From: Streptomyces erythrochromogenes
Lineage (GTDB): Bacteria; Actinomycetota; Actinomycetes; Streptomycetales; Streptomycetaceae
Direction: 5' to 3'
DNA: 64,000 bases
NCBI RefSeq assembly: GCF_036170895.1
Contig: NZ_CP108036.1
Location: 8,033,501-8,097,500, forward strand
Each line of letters opens with the position of its first letter. Positions within the stretch are counted from its first letter, which is position 1. Under the pieces are notes generated by a model. That model saw only the letters and a list, made by a program, of their open reading frames with translations. It did no database searches and was not told the origin of the DNA. Both the position numbers and the translations under genes were made by a program. Shown here piece after piece: positions 35,695 to 43,775 of the stretch.

Positions 35695-35922
35695 GTGCCG
35701 CGGCTGCGGCTGAACGGGCTCCTGGGGGCCGTCATGTCGGTGGGCCGCGAGCTGGACCTGCCCCAGGTCCTGAACGGCATCGTCGAGGCCGCCGTCGTCC
35801 TCGTGGGCGCCGAGTACGGCGCGCTGGGCGTCACCGGCGACGACCGCAAGCCGGCCGAGTTCCTGCCCGTCGGCATCACCGACGATCTCCGTGCCCGGAT
35901 CGGCGCGGGGGAGGCGGGCGGG
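35695..35922 (+). pseudogene. Remnant of a DevS/OsdK-type sensor histidine kinase (GAF part)
   Basis: The frame reads VPRLRLNGLLGAVMSVGRELDL, then IVEAAVVLVGAEYGALGVTG and EFLPVGITDDLRARIG, the beginning of the first GAF domain of DevS/DosS/OsdK kinases. The rest of GAF-A, GAF-B and the whole kinase are missing, and the sequence between LRL and LLGAV is shorter than in intact proteins. After RARIG the frame continues into unrelated residues and the cNMP-binding gene lies on the other strand. The kinase that should pair with the response regulator at 38383-39108 is thus lost here. Confidence 0.75.
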
Positions 35923-35991
35923 GCCGGCACCCGCCTCACGTGGTGGTTCCGCTCCCCCAGCCGCCGAGGTGACCGCCCTGTCACCTCTCCG

Positions 35992-36456
35992 TCAGAGGTA
36001 GCTGCCGCTGCCGTAGGGCGCGTACAGGTCGAGCAGGCGGACCCGAGCGGCCTGCAGCCGATGGGCGAGGACCTGTCCGACCCAGTGCCCGAGGGCCGCG
36101 CCGAACGCGGTGTCCGCTTCCATCAGCTCGCGGACGCGCACGGCGTCGAACTCGTGGGTCCGGACCGGTGTCATCGCCTCGGCTCCCAGGCGCCAGGTGT
36201 ACGGGGCGAACAACCACGAGCAGCCGACCAGCTCGCCGGCGCCGAGCCTCTCGATGACGGCCGCGCGGCGGCCCGGCACATGGATGTCCAGGGTCACCGT
36301 GCCCGAGCGGACGATCCAGAACCGGTCGGCGCGACCGCCCTCGCGGAAGAGGTGCGCCCCCTCGTCGAAGTTGACCTCACCGGCCATCTCCATCAGGCGG
36401 GTACGACAGTCGGCCGGCAGCGCCGCGTTGAAGCGGATGGAAGAGGTGGAGTTCAT
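35992..36456 (-). CDS. Cyclic-nucleotide-binding-domain protein (Crp/Fnr-like, no HTH)
   Basis: The 154-aa protein is a single cNMP-binding beta-roll: [56 protein letters not shown]. The phosphate-binding cassette is diverged ([13 protein letters not shown] instead of GExFGExAL..RxA), and no DNA-binding domain follows. Similar stand-alone proteins accompany OsdR-type islands in streptomycetes. It may bind a ligand other than cAMP. Its start lies about 19 bases after the end of the broken devR-like gene, so it probably was the second gene of that transcript. Confidence 0.85.
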   Translation of the reverse strand: MNSTSSIRFNAALPADCRTRLMEMAGEVNFDEGAHLFREGGRADRFWIVRSGTVTLDIHVPGRRAAVIERLGAGELVGCSWLFAPYTWRLGAEAMTPVRTHEFDAVRVRELMEADTAFGAALGHWVGQVLAHRLQAARVRLLDLYAPYGSGSYL

Positions 36457-36474
36457 CAGAAAAGGCCTCCTGGT

Positions 36475-36970
36475 TCACGTCCGGCTCGTCCCCTGCTCGT
36501 GGACCTGAGCGGCGATGACGGCTGCCTGGACCCGCCGTTCGACTCCCGGTTTTCCCAGCAGCCGCGAGATGTGGTTCTTGACGGTCTTCTCCGAGAGGTG
36601 GAGCCGTTTCCCGTTCTGTTTCAGCACGTACCCGGCCTCTCTCCCCCCCCGCCATGATCGCGTCCAGCGGGGCGTCCTCGTCGTCGAACGACGTCGGCAT
36701 CAGGCAGGCCAGTTCGGGCATCCGGGAGCGCAGCTCCCGGCAGACGGCGATCCCGTCGCCGTCGGGCAGTCGGACGTCGAGGACGGCGACGTCCGGGCGG
36801 AGCGTCGGCCCCCGGGCCAGGACCTGGTCCGCCGCGGCCGCCTCGCCCACCACGGTGATGTCGGCCTCGGCGTCGAGCAGGTCCCGCAGCCCGCGCCGCA
36901 CCACCTCGTGGTCGTCGAGGAGGCACACCTTGATGTGCGCCTCCGCGGAGGCGCCCGGTACGTCGGACAT
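36475..36970 (-). pseudogene. DevR/OsdR-type response regulator, broken by internal deletion and frameshift
   Basis: From [15 protein letters not shown] (36970) the receiver domain is intact to [13 protein letters not shown], including the phosphorylated Asp in [14 protein letters not shown]. At a run of eight G (36643-36650 on the plus strand as C8) the frame shifts. Removing one G restores YVLKQ followed directly by [21 protein letters not shown] and the normal end QGTSRT. Compared with the intact paralogue at 38383-39108, about 75 residues between YVLKQ and GKRL (linker and first helices of the LuxR HTH) are gone. It therefore has two lesions and cannot make a normal regulator. Confidence 0.85.
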
Positions 36971-37328
36971 GTTCGCCGCCTGCTCCGCGTGACGCCGTAC
37001 CTGCTTCCACCCGCATTGTCTCAGGAGGGGGTCGAGCCCACCCGCTGGTCCGGCTCCCGCCGGCCCGTGGGGGCCACGAAGGGTGACGGCCGGGGCCTGC
37101 GCCAGCACGGCCGGAGGCCTGCTCCCTACGGACAGGGCCGGTCCGCCTTCCCCCAGCCGGGCAACAGGGCGTCGGACTCGGCCTCGGGGATCCGTGACCG
37201 TACCGTCGTGGACCGAGTCGAGGGACGTGCTGTACGTGTCCTCCAGCCAGGAGTCGGTGAGGACGGCGGGGCCGCCGTGCCCCGGGCCCCGGAGGCGCAC
37301 GCCCTGGGCGGGGCGGCCGACAGGGGAG

Positions 37329-37358
37329 GACCGTCCCCCGGGGAGGGACGGTCGGCCC
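37329..37358. promoter_or_regulatory. Inverted repeat and DosR/OsdR-like box upstream of the universal stress gene
   Basis: GGGACGGTCGGCCC (37345-37358) fits GGGNC-N4-GNCCC. Overlapping it, GACCGTCCC (37329-37337) and GGGACGGTC (37345-37353) form a perfect 9-bp inverted repeat. A near match (GGGGCGACCGGTCC) is at 37396-37409. All lie within 155 bp upstream of the universal stress protein gene. Confidence 0.5.
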
Positions 37359-37481
37359 TTTTCCGGAGCTGCCCGGCCCGAGGAAGGTGAATCCCGGGGC
37401 GACCGGTCCTTCCCCCGGCCGGCGCCACCCATCCCTGCCGGCGACCCCGACGCCTCGCGCGTCAGTACGGAGGACAGACCT

Positions 37482-38357
37482 GTGAAGCGCACCCTCGTCG
37501 TCGGAGTGGACGGCTCCCCGGGGAGCAGGGCCGCTGCCGACTGGGCCGCGCGGGAGGCCGAGCGCCGCAACCTGCACCTGCACGTGGTCCACGCATGGCT
37601 GTGGCAGCCGCTCGCCGTCCCCGTCGTGCAGGACCGCGGCGCCGAGGCCCGCCGGGCCCAGGAGATCCTGGAGGAGACCGAGGCCGAGCTCACCCGCCGC
37701 CACCCGCGGCTCGCGCTCACCGCGGAAGTGGTGCCCGACGTCCCCGTGCCGGCCCTGCTGCGCTCCGCCAAGGAGGCGGAGATGTTGGTGCTCGGCTCCC
37801 GCGGGTACGGCGCCGTCGCCGGCTTCCTGCTCGGCTCGTACGGGCAGCAGCTGATCGCCGCCGCCGAGTGCCCCGTCGTCTCCGTCCGCGCCGGGCAGGG
37901 CAGGGCGGTGTCCGCGGCCGACGGGGCAGAGGTGGTCGTCGGCCAGCAGGGCGGCGTGGAGGAGTCCGCCGAGGTACTGCGCTTCGCCTTCGAGGAGGCC
38001 GCGGCGCGCAGGGTTCCGCTCCGCGTGGTGCGGGCCTGGAGCCTGCCCCCGGTCTACGGCTACAGCCCCGGCTCGCTGGGGATCGCCGACAGGCTCGGCG
38101 GGTTGCAACCGTACGAGAAGGCCGCGCTGGAGCAGGCCTTGGAGCCGTGGCGGTCGAGGTACCCCGAAGTGGAGGCCGTCGCGCGCGTCGAGCAGGGGAG
38201 CGCCGGCCACGCGCTGCTGGCCGCGGCGTCGGACGCCGGGCTGCTCGTCGTCGGCCGGCGCGTCCGCGACGCGGTGCTGGGCTCGCGCATCGGGTCGGTG
38301 GCCCATGCGGTCCTGCACCACGCGGCCTGCCCCGTGGCAGTCGTCCCGCACCGATGA
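37482..38357 (+). CDS. Tandem universal stress protein
   Basis: The 291-aa protein has two UspA domains. The first (1-140) begins [22 protein letters not shown] and has the ATP-binding loop [23 protein letters not shown] (G-2x-G-9x-G(S)). The second (about 150-291) ends [28 protein letters not shown]. The start is GTG 37482 with GGAGG upstream. Two-domain UspA proteins are leading members of DosR/OsdR regulons and bind ATP during hypoxic or stationary survival. DosR-like boxes lie upstream. Its stop is 26 bp from that of the convergent response regulator gene. Confidence 0.93.
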   Translation: MKRTLVVGVDGSPGSRAAADWAAREAERRNLHLHVVHAWLWQPLAVPVVQDRGAEARRAQEILEETEAELTRRHPRLALTAEVVPDVPVPALLRSAKEAEMLVLGSRGYGAVAGFLLGSYGQQLIAAAECPVVSVRAGQGRAVSAADGAEVVVGQQGGVEESAEVLRFAFEEAAARRVPLRVVRAWSLPPVYGYSPGSLGIADRLGGLQPYEKAALEQALEPWRSRYPEVEAVARVEQGSAGHALLAAASDAGLLVVGRRVRDAVLGSRIGSVAHAVLHHAACPVAVVPHR

Positions 38358-38382
38358 CCGTCGGCGGACGGCTTCCCCGTCC

Positions 38383-39108
38383 CTACTCCGGAGCACGTGC
38401 CGGGCGCTGTCCCGGCGGCGTCAGCGCGTGACTGGCGATGACCGCGGCCTGGACGCGCCGCTCCACACCGAGCTTGACGAAGAGCCGCGAGATGATGTTC
38501 TTGACGGTCTTCTCCGCGAGGAACAGCCGCTTGCCGATCTCCCGGTTGGTGAGGCCCTCGCTGACCATGAGGAGGATCTCCTTCTCCCGGTCCGTGAAGC
38601 CGGGAAGCCCGGGGACCTGCTCCTCCTTCGGCGTTTCGCCGCGCATGCGGGCCATCAACCGCGCGGTGGCCCCGGGGTCGAGCATCGACTGGCCGGCGGC
38701 CACCGTCCGTACCGCGGTCACCAGGTCGGTGCCGGTGATCTGCTTCAGGACGTAGCCGGAGGCCCCGGCCATCACGGCGTCCAGCAGCGCCTCCTCGTCG
38801 TCGAACGACGTCAGCATCAGGCAGGCCAGTTCGGGCATCCGGGAGCGCAGCTCGCGGCACACGCTCACCCCGTCCCCGTCCTGGAGCCGTACGTCCAGGA
38901 TCGCGACCCGGGGGCGCAGCGCGGGGATGCGGACCAGTGCCTGTTCCGCCGTGCCCGCCTCGCCGACCACGGTCAGGTCGGGCTCGGCGTCCAGCAGGTC
39001 GTGCACTCCTCGCCGGACGACTTCGTGGTCGTCGAGCAGGAAGACGCTGATGGGCTCGGTCGCGCCGCTCGCGTTCGTCGCGGGGGAGGGGGCACCGCTG
39101 CCGGTCAT
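38383..39108 (-). CDS. DevR/OsdR-type NarL-family response regulator
   Basis: The 241-aa protein has a receiver domain (about 20-140; acidic pocket DDHE, phosphorylated Asp in AILDVRLQDGDG, conserved Thr in MLTSFDDEE, Lys in YVLKQI) and a LuxR-type HTH (about 175-230; FTDREKEILLMVSEGLTNREIGKRLFLAEKTVKNIISRLF). [11 protein letters not shown] is typical of DevR/DosR/OsdR proteins. It should control the dormancy-type genes around it. No complete partner kinase is in the window; only a GAF fragment remains. Two boxes matching GGGNC-N4-GNCCC lie in its upstream region, consistent with autoregulation. Confidence 0.92.
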   Translation of the reverse strand: MTGSGAPSPATNASGATEPISVFLLDDHEVVRRGVHDLLDAEPDLTVVGEAGTAEQALVRIPALRPRVAILDVRLQDGDGVSVCRELRSRMPELACLMLTSFDDEEALLDAVMAGASGYVLKQITGTDLVTAVRTVAAGQSMLDPGATARLMARMRGETPKEEQVPGLPGFTDREKEILLMVSEGLTNREIGKRLFLAEKTVKNIISRLFVKLGVERRVQAAVIASHALTPPGQRPARAPE

Positions 39109-39185
39109 GACACAACTCCTCGGCCTGGGTTCGTGCCTGGACGCACGAACACCGGCATCCTGCCTCCCGTACGGCCGAACGGACA

Positions 39186-39199
39186 GGGCCGATCGGCCC
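39186..39199. promoter_or_regulatory. DosR/OsdR-like box
   Basis: GGGCCGATCGGCCC is a perfect palindrome fitting GGGNC-N4-GNCCC, 78 bases upstream of the response regulator and 173 upstream of the STAS gene. Confidence 0.6.
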
Positions 39200-39248
39200 T
39201 CATCGGCGCTGCCGTTCCGACGGCAGGTACCGGCAGGCCCTCCGGAAG

Positions 39249-39262
39249 GGGACCTTCGGCCC
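39249..39262. promoter_or_regulatory. DosR/OsdR-like box
   Basis: GGGACCTTCGGCCC fits GGGNC-N4-GNCCC and lies 110 bases upstream of the STAS gene start, 50 bp from the box at 39186. Confidence 0.55.
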
Positions 39263-39371
39263 TGTCCGGAGGGCCTGCCGGGCCCTCCCGGTGGCCTGCG
39301 GCACCGGATGGACTGAGGGCACACGGGGAACCGCGCGACTCCACGGAGCCGCACGCAGCGCGGAGGACGCC

Positions 39372-39698
39372 ATGAGGACCGCCCTGATCGACCTGAAGAC
39401 CGTGGCCCGGGACGACCGGGGCCTGAGAATCGCCCTGGCCGGAGAGCTCGACTTCTTCACGGTGGAGCACGTGGGGCCGCGCCTGCGCGAACTCGCCGAG
39501 TCCGGACACCGGAACCTGATCCTTGACCTGCGCGGCCTCTCCTTCTGCGACAGCGCGGGCATAGACCTCTTCACCCGCCTCGACCGCCGCGCCCGTGCGG
39601 CGGGAACCCGGCTGCTGCTGTGCGACGTGCCGCCCCAGGTAATCAAGTCCATGCGGGTGCTCGCCGCCGACCGCGACCTGCAGTTCGTCGTCTCGTGA
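39372..39698 (+). CDS. STAS-domain anti-sigma factor antagonist
   Basis: The 108-aa STAS protein has LRIALAGELDFFTVEHVGPRL and LILDLRGLSFCDSAGIDLFTRL. The serine in CDSAG is the residue phosphorylated by anti-sigma kinases in SpoIIAA/RsbV-type antagonists, so it likely releases a SigB/SigF-type factor when dephosphorylated. GGAGG precedes ATG 39372. The following PNPOx-like gene overlaps its stop codon, giving a two-gene unit under the DosR-like boxes upstream. Confidence 0.9.
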   Translation: MRTALIDLKTVARDDRGLRIALAGELDFFTVEHVGPRLRELAESGHRNLILDLRGLSFCDSAGIDLFTRLDRRARAAGTRLLLCDVPPQVIKSMRVLAADRDLQFVVS

Positions 39699-40159
39699 TC
39701 GCGCAGCCGTCCCGGTCCGCAGCCCCACGGCACATGCGGGAACTGGACCGGGCCGAGGCCCTGGGGCTCCTCGCCACGGTGTCGCTGGGACGCATCGTCT
39801 TCACCCGGCACGCGCTGCCCGCCGTCCGGCCGGTGAACCACTTCGTCGACGGCGAGGACATCATCGTCCGGATCCACGAAGGCGGGGCCCTGGGCTCACT
39901 GGCGTCCCCGGCCGAGGCCCCCGGGGTGGTCGTGGCCTACGAAGCGGACGTCATCGACCCCGACACGCACCTCGGCTGGAGCGTCGTCGTCACCGGCTAC
40001 GCGCGCCCGGTGGCCGACGCCGATGACGCCGACCGGTACGCGGACCTGCTGCGCCCCTGGGTCGGACCGCCGACGACCGGCGCGTTGAGGATCCGCCCGG
40101 ACCTCGTCACCGGATTCCGGCTGGAGGCGGAAGCGTCGCGCCCCGCACCGAGGGCCTGA
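39695..40159 (+). CDS. Pyridoxamine 5'-phosphate oxidase-like flavin-binding protein
   Basis: From a GTG that overlaps the STAS stop (GTGA) the product is 154 aa; an ATG at 39734 (MRELDRAEALGLLATV) is the more conserved start and may be the real one. The split-barrel flavin-binding core is seen in GRIVFTRHALPAVRPVNHFVDG, VAYEADVIDPDTHLGWSVVVTG and the C-terminal LRIRPDLVTGFRL. This subgroup is common in DosR/OsdR islands (compare Rv2004c/Rv3131 neighbourhoods) and may bind F420 or FMN. Cotranscribed with the STAS gene. Confidence 0.85.
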   Translation: MIAQPSRSAAPRHMRELDRAEALGLLATVSLGRIVFTRHALPAVRPVNHFVDGEDIIVRIHEGGALGSLASPAEAPGVVVAYEADVIDPDTHLGWSVVVTGYARPVADADDADRYADLLRPWVGPPTTGALRIRPDLVTGFRLEAEASRPAPRA

Positions 40160-40312
40160 AGCCGAGGCCCTGAAATCGAGGGCCTGGAGCCGACACGAGC
40201 CCTCACCTCAGCCGCCGCCGGGCAGCGGCGCCCGCCACACGAGCCTGCTGCCACGCTGGTTGCCGAACACCTCGTCGCTGACCCGGATCGGCACGCCCGC
40301 GCCCGAAGGACA

Positions 40313-41518
40313 TCAGGCGGCGGCCCCGAGGCGGACGGCCAGCCAGTCGAAGACCCGCTGCTCGAACAGGGCCCGGCCCAGGGGTTCGCAGTGCAGGTCC
40401 GCGCCCTCCGCCGCCGTGAACTCCACGAACGCCTTCTCGCCCGGCAGGGCCTCGTAGAGCCGCAGCGACTGGCCGGGCCAGAACTGCTCGCCCTCCGGCG
40501 AGGTCACCAGCAGCGGCACCGTGATCCGGTCCAGCACCCCCGTCAGGTCGTACCGGCCCATCTCGGTGAGCAGATCGAACGGTGAGTCGATCCCGTAGGG
40601 CTTGGCCCGCCACCGCCAGTACGCGGCGAACTCCCCGTCCTCCGCGAGCCCTTCGCGCATGACCCCGTCGAACGCGTCCCGGTCGCCGGAGTCGAACAGC
40701 TCGCGCAGCTCCGGCGGGAAGTGGTTCCACCAGCTGTCCACCACGGACACCACACCCGGGTCCGCGACGCCCGCCGCGATCCGGTGCTCGAAGGCGAGCG
40801 CCCGGGGCACCCAGTAGCCGGCCTGGCTGATCCCGGCCAACACCAGCCGTCCGGGCGCGATGTCGTCGCGGCCCAGCAGGAAGTCCACCACCGGCGTGAT
40901 CACGTTCTCCCAGTCCGGGCGGAACGGCATCCGGTGCTCGAACAGCATCGACTGCTGCCCCGGGCCGTCGAAGAGGAGGGCGTTCCAGCCGCGCGCCACG
41001 GCCGGCGCGCCGAGCATCGTCCACGCGGTGCTCACCGGACCGTCGCTGCCGTTGTTCACGATCACCGTCGGTGCGTCCGCCCCGCCCGCGGCGGGCCGGA
41101 AGAGGTAGCCGGGCAGCTCGGTCCCCTCGTACGGCACCGCCACCCGCTCCGCGGCCGGCTCCCACGCCGCCGCGAACCGTTCGAAGCACTCCCGGTGCCG
41201 GCGGAACACCGGGAGGAGCCGGGTCTCGTCGCTCAGCGCGTCGGCGGCGACCAGCCCCGTCCCGAAGTAGCCCGCGGCCCGCAGCCACGCGTCCCGTGCG
41301 CTCGTCCCCCGCCCGGCCGCGGACGCCCGTTCGCCGTCCGACCGGACGCGCCGGGCCAGCTCCGTCCAGCCCTCGAACCACTCGCGGCCGTCCGCATCGC
41401 GCAGCGCCGAGGCCGTGGCCAGTACTTCGCCGGGATCGGAGCCCTTCTGCCAGGCAGCCCCGAGGAGCACCAGCACCTCGAAGTCGAACTGCTCGTTCTC
41501 GCAGAACCGGTACGCCAC
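40313..41518 (-). CDS. Alpha/beta-hydrolase (FrsA/dienelactone hydrolase-like)
   Basis: The 401-aa protein starts with GTG 41518 (VAYRFCENEQ; GGAGG six bases upstream). It has an N-terminal helical cap, then an alpha/beta-hydrolase domain with APTVIVNNGSDG, WNALLFDGPGQQSMLF (oxyanion region) and the nucleophile elbow LVLAGISQAGYWVPRAL (Ser in GISQAG). LLVTSPEGEQFWPGQ probably carries the acid, and DLHCEPLG the histidine. It is the last gene of the large leftward operon starting near 50294. It likely hydrolyses an ester or C-C bond in the product of the flavin monooxygenases; the substrate is unknown. Confidence 0.85.
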   Translation of the reverse strand: MAYRFCENEQFDFEVLVLLGAAWQKGSDPGEVLATASALRDADGREWFEGWTELARRVRSDGERASAAGRGTSARDAWLRAAGYFGTGLVAADALSDETRLLPVFRRHRECFERFAAAWEPAAERVAVPYEGTELPGYLFRPAAGGADAPTVIVNNGSDGPVSTAWTMLGAPAVARGWNALLFDGPGQQSMLFEHRMPFRPDWENVITPVVDFLLGRDDIAPGRLVLAGISQAGYWVPRALAFEHRIAAGVADPGVVSVVDSWWNHFPPELRELFDSGDRDAFDGVMREGLAEDGEFAAYWRWRAKPYGIDSPFDLLTEMGRYDLTGVLDRITVPLLVTSPEGEQFWPGQSLRLYEALPGEKAFVEFTAAEGADLHCEPLGRALFEQRVFDWLAVRLGAAA

Positions 41519-41580
41519 GATGCCTCCCGGAATACACCACCACCGTACGAGGGCCCCCGGGCGACCGCACGCCGCGCTGC

Positions 41581-42717
41581 TCAGTGCCGGCCGCGGCGCG
41601 CCCACTCCTCGGCCAGCAGGCGGTAGGAGCGGACCCGGTCCGCGTGGCCGTGCGTGATCGTGGTGATCAGCAGCTCGTCCGCGCCGGTGGCCTCCTGGAG
41701 CCGTTCCAGGTGGTCGGCGACCGTCTGCGGCGAGCCGACGAACTGCGTCTCCACCCGGTCGGCGACCAGCTCACGGTCCGCGTCCGTCCAGGGCAGGGCG
41801 CGGGCCTGGGCGGGCGTGGGGTAGGGGATGGCGCCCTCGGCGGTGCGGATGCTGCGCACCCACGGCGCGTACCCGGCGGCCAGTTCGCGGGCCGTCGGGT
41901 CGTCCTCCGCCACGACCACGTCGGCGGACACCGTCACGTACGGCCGGTCCAGCTCCGCGGACGGCTTGAAGGCGGCCCGGTACCCCTCGGCGGCCTCCAG
42001 CACGGTCGCCGGGCTGACGTGGTAATTGGCGGCGAACCGCAGCCCGTTGCGGCCGGCGGTCTCCGCGCTGACCCCGCCGCTGCTGCCCAGGATCCACACC
42101 TGTACGTCGGCCCCCTCACCGGGGACGGCGTGCGCCTCCACGCCCTCCGGGGTGCGGTACTCACCGCGCAGCAGGGCGAGGACGTCGTCGATCTGCTCGG
42201 CGTAGTCCTGAGGCACGGCGCCGGGCAGGTTCAGCAGCCTCTGCTGGAGCGCCACCCGCGGATGGCCCAGCAGGTGCGCGAAGGAGAACCGGCCCGGTAT
42301 GCGCAGCCCGCCCGGGGTGTACCCGTCCACGACCGGGGTGACGGGCGGCGCGGGCTCGCCGGACCGCGCCGGCGGCGCGCCCGCCGAGCGGCCCAGGCCC
42401 AGGTCCAGCCGCCCCGGGTGCAGGGCGTCGATCAGGCCGAATTCCTCGACCGTCGACAGCGCGGTGCGGTGGCCGAGCTGGACGGCCCCGGAGCCGATCC
42501 GGATGGTGCTCGTCGCCGAGGCGGTCAGGGCCAGCACCACGGCGGGCGAGGTCCCGGCGACCCCCGGGTTCAGGTGGTGCTCGGCGAACCAGTAGCGGGC
42601 GTAGCCGAAGGCCTCCGTCCGCCGGGCGAGGTCGATGCTGTGGTGGAGGGCCTCGGCGGCGGTGGAACCGGACGGGACCGGGACGAGGTCGAGGACCCCG
42701 AGGGGGATGCCGGACAT
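41581..42717 (-). CDS. LLM-class flavin-dependent monooxygenase (MsnO8-like)
   Basis: The 378-aa bacterial-luciferase-like protein begins SGIPLGVLDLVPVPSGSTAA and contains GYARYWFAEHHLNPGVAGTSP, IRIGSGAVQLGHRTALSTVEEFGLID, the LGLGRSAG phosphate-binding stretch and VWILGSSGGVSAETAGR. Members use reduced FMN and oxygen to oxidise small organic substrates. Its first 148 bp lie within the reading frame of the upstream LLM gene. Good SD (AAGGAG) before ATG 42717. Part of the four-LLM operon and 62 bp ahead of the hydrolase gene. Confidence 0.9.
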   Translation of the reverse strand: MSGIPLGVLDLVPVPSGSTAAEALHHSIDLARRTEAFGYARYWFAEHHLNPGVAGTSPAVVLALTASATSTIRIGSGAVQLGHRTALSTVEEFGLIDALHPGRLDLGLGRSAGAPPARSGEPAPPVTPVVDGYTPGGLRIPGRFSFAHLLGHPRVALQQRLLNLPGAVPQDYAEQIDDVLALLRGEYRTPEGVEAHAVPGEGADVQVWILGSSGGVSAETAGRNGLRFAANYHVSPATVLEAAEGYRAAFKPSAELDRPYVTVSADVVVAEDDPTARELAAGYAPWVRSIRTAEGAIPYPTPAQARALPWTDADRELVADRVETQFVGSPQTVADHLERLQEATGADELLITTITHGHADRVRSYRLLAEEWARRGRH

Positions 42718-43775
42718 GGCCTGGCTCCTTGGAAGTCGGGAAAGGAAGGATCGGGGATCTCGCGGCGCAGCACCGGGGCGATCTCCGACTGGAAGAGTTC
42801 GAGCGAGGCGCGGTGTTCCGCCGTGGAGAGCCCGCCCGCCTCGGCCTGGAGGTGCAGGGCGGTGTGGCCGAACTCCCCGTGGTAGCGGTGGACCTTCTCG
42901 ATCACCTGCTGCGGGCTGCCGATCAGCGCGGAGCTCCGCTCGACGAAGTCCTCCAGGGTCGGGAAGACGGGCTCCAGACCCTGTTGCTCGTGGAAGGCGA
43001 GATAGCGCGCGAACGCCGGCCGGTACGCCCGGACCGCCTGCTGCGAGGTGGGGGCCGCGTGGTAGCCGGCCGTGCCCGCGCCGACGACCGCGTGCGCCGG
43101 ATCGTGCCCGTAGTGCTCCCAGCGCTCCCGGTAGTACCGGATCAACTCGGCGTACGGGCCGATCGGATGGGTGACGTTCGCCGAGAACAGGGGATCCCCG
43201 TAGCGTGCCGCGAGATCGACGGACTCCCGGCTCGTGGCACTGCCGTGCCAGACCCGCAGGTTCCGCTGGAACGGCCTGGGCAGCACCTCCGCCCCCGCCA
43301 GGGCGGGGCGGAACCGCGGCTCGGCGGTCACCTTGTCCTCGCGCCAGATGCGCCGGAACAGCTCGTAGCCCTCGGCGTTGCGCTCCCACTGGTCCTCGGG
43401 CGTCACGTGGAACAGCTCGCGCTGCGCCGTGCCGTTGCCCTTGCCGATCATCAGCTCCAGACGCCCGTCGGAGAGGTGGTCGAGCGTCGCGTAGTCCTCG
43501 TACGCCCGCACCGGATCGAGCAGGCTCAGGGTGGTGACCGCGGTGAACAGCCGGATCCGGCGGGTCAGCGCGGCGATGTGCCCGAGCACCACGGGCGGCG
43601 AGGACGACAGGAACGGCCGCTCGTGGCGCTCGCCCACTCCGAACCCGTCGAAGCCGAGTTCCTCCGCCAGCTCCGCGGCGGCGACGACCTCGCGGAACCG
43701 CTCGCGCGTCGGCGTGAGGGCCCCGGTCACCGGGTCCCGGGAATCCGTGATCAGGGTGACGGCCAGGAACTTCAC
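42570..43775 (-). CDS. LLM-class flavin-dependent monooxygenase, with C-terminus running into the next gene
   Basis: The GTG at 43775 overlaps the upstream gene stop (GTGA). The luciferase-like domain reads MKFLAVTLITDSRDP, LAEELGFDGFGVGERHERPFL, LSDGRLELMIGKGNGTAQREL and IGSPQQVIEKVHRYHGEFGH. The homologous part ends at about LRREIPDPSF (near 42745). The frame has no stop there and continues 148 bp into the following LLM gene with low-complexity Ser/Pro residues, giving 401 aa. Either the stop codon was lost or a small frameshift is present. Substrate unknown; compare LLM enzymes in sulfur-scavenging operons. Confidence 0.85.
   Translation of the reverse strand: MKFLAVTLITDSRDPVTGALTPTRERFREVVAAAELAEELGFDGFGVGERHERPFLSSSPPVVLGHIAALTRRIRLFTAVTTLSLLDPVRAYEDYATLDHLSDGRLELMIGKGNGTAQRELFHVTPEDQWERNAEGYELFRRIWREDKVTAEPRFRPALAGAEVLPRPFQRNLRVWHGSATSRESVDLAARYGDPLFSANVTHPIGPYAELIRYYRERWEHYGHDPAHAVVGAGTAGYHAAPTSQQAVRAYRPAFARYLAFHEQQGLEPVFPTLEDFVERSSALIGSPQQVIEKVHRYHGEFGHTALHLQAEAGGLSTAEHRASLELFQSEIAPVLRREIPDPSFPDFQGARPCPASPSGSSTSSRSRPVPPPPRPSTTASTSPGGRRPSATPATGSPSTT

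Noticed and set aside
36377..37771. 464-aa open frame covering the devR-like receiver
   Set aside because: The part upstream of [10 protein letters not shown] and the part after the G8 tract are non-homologous; the true gene is 36475-36970 with a frameshift.
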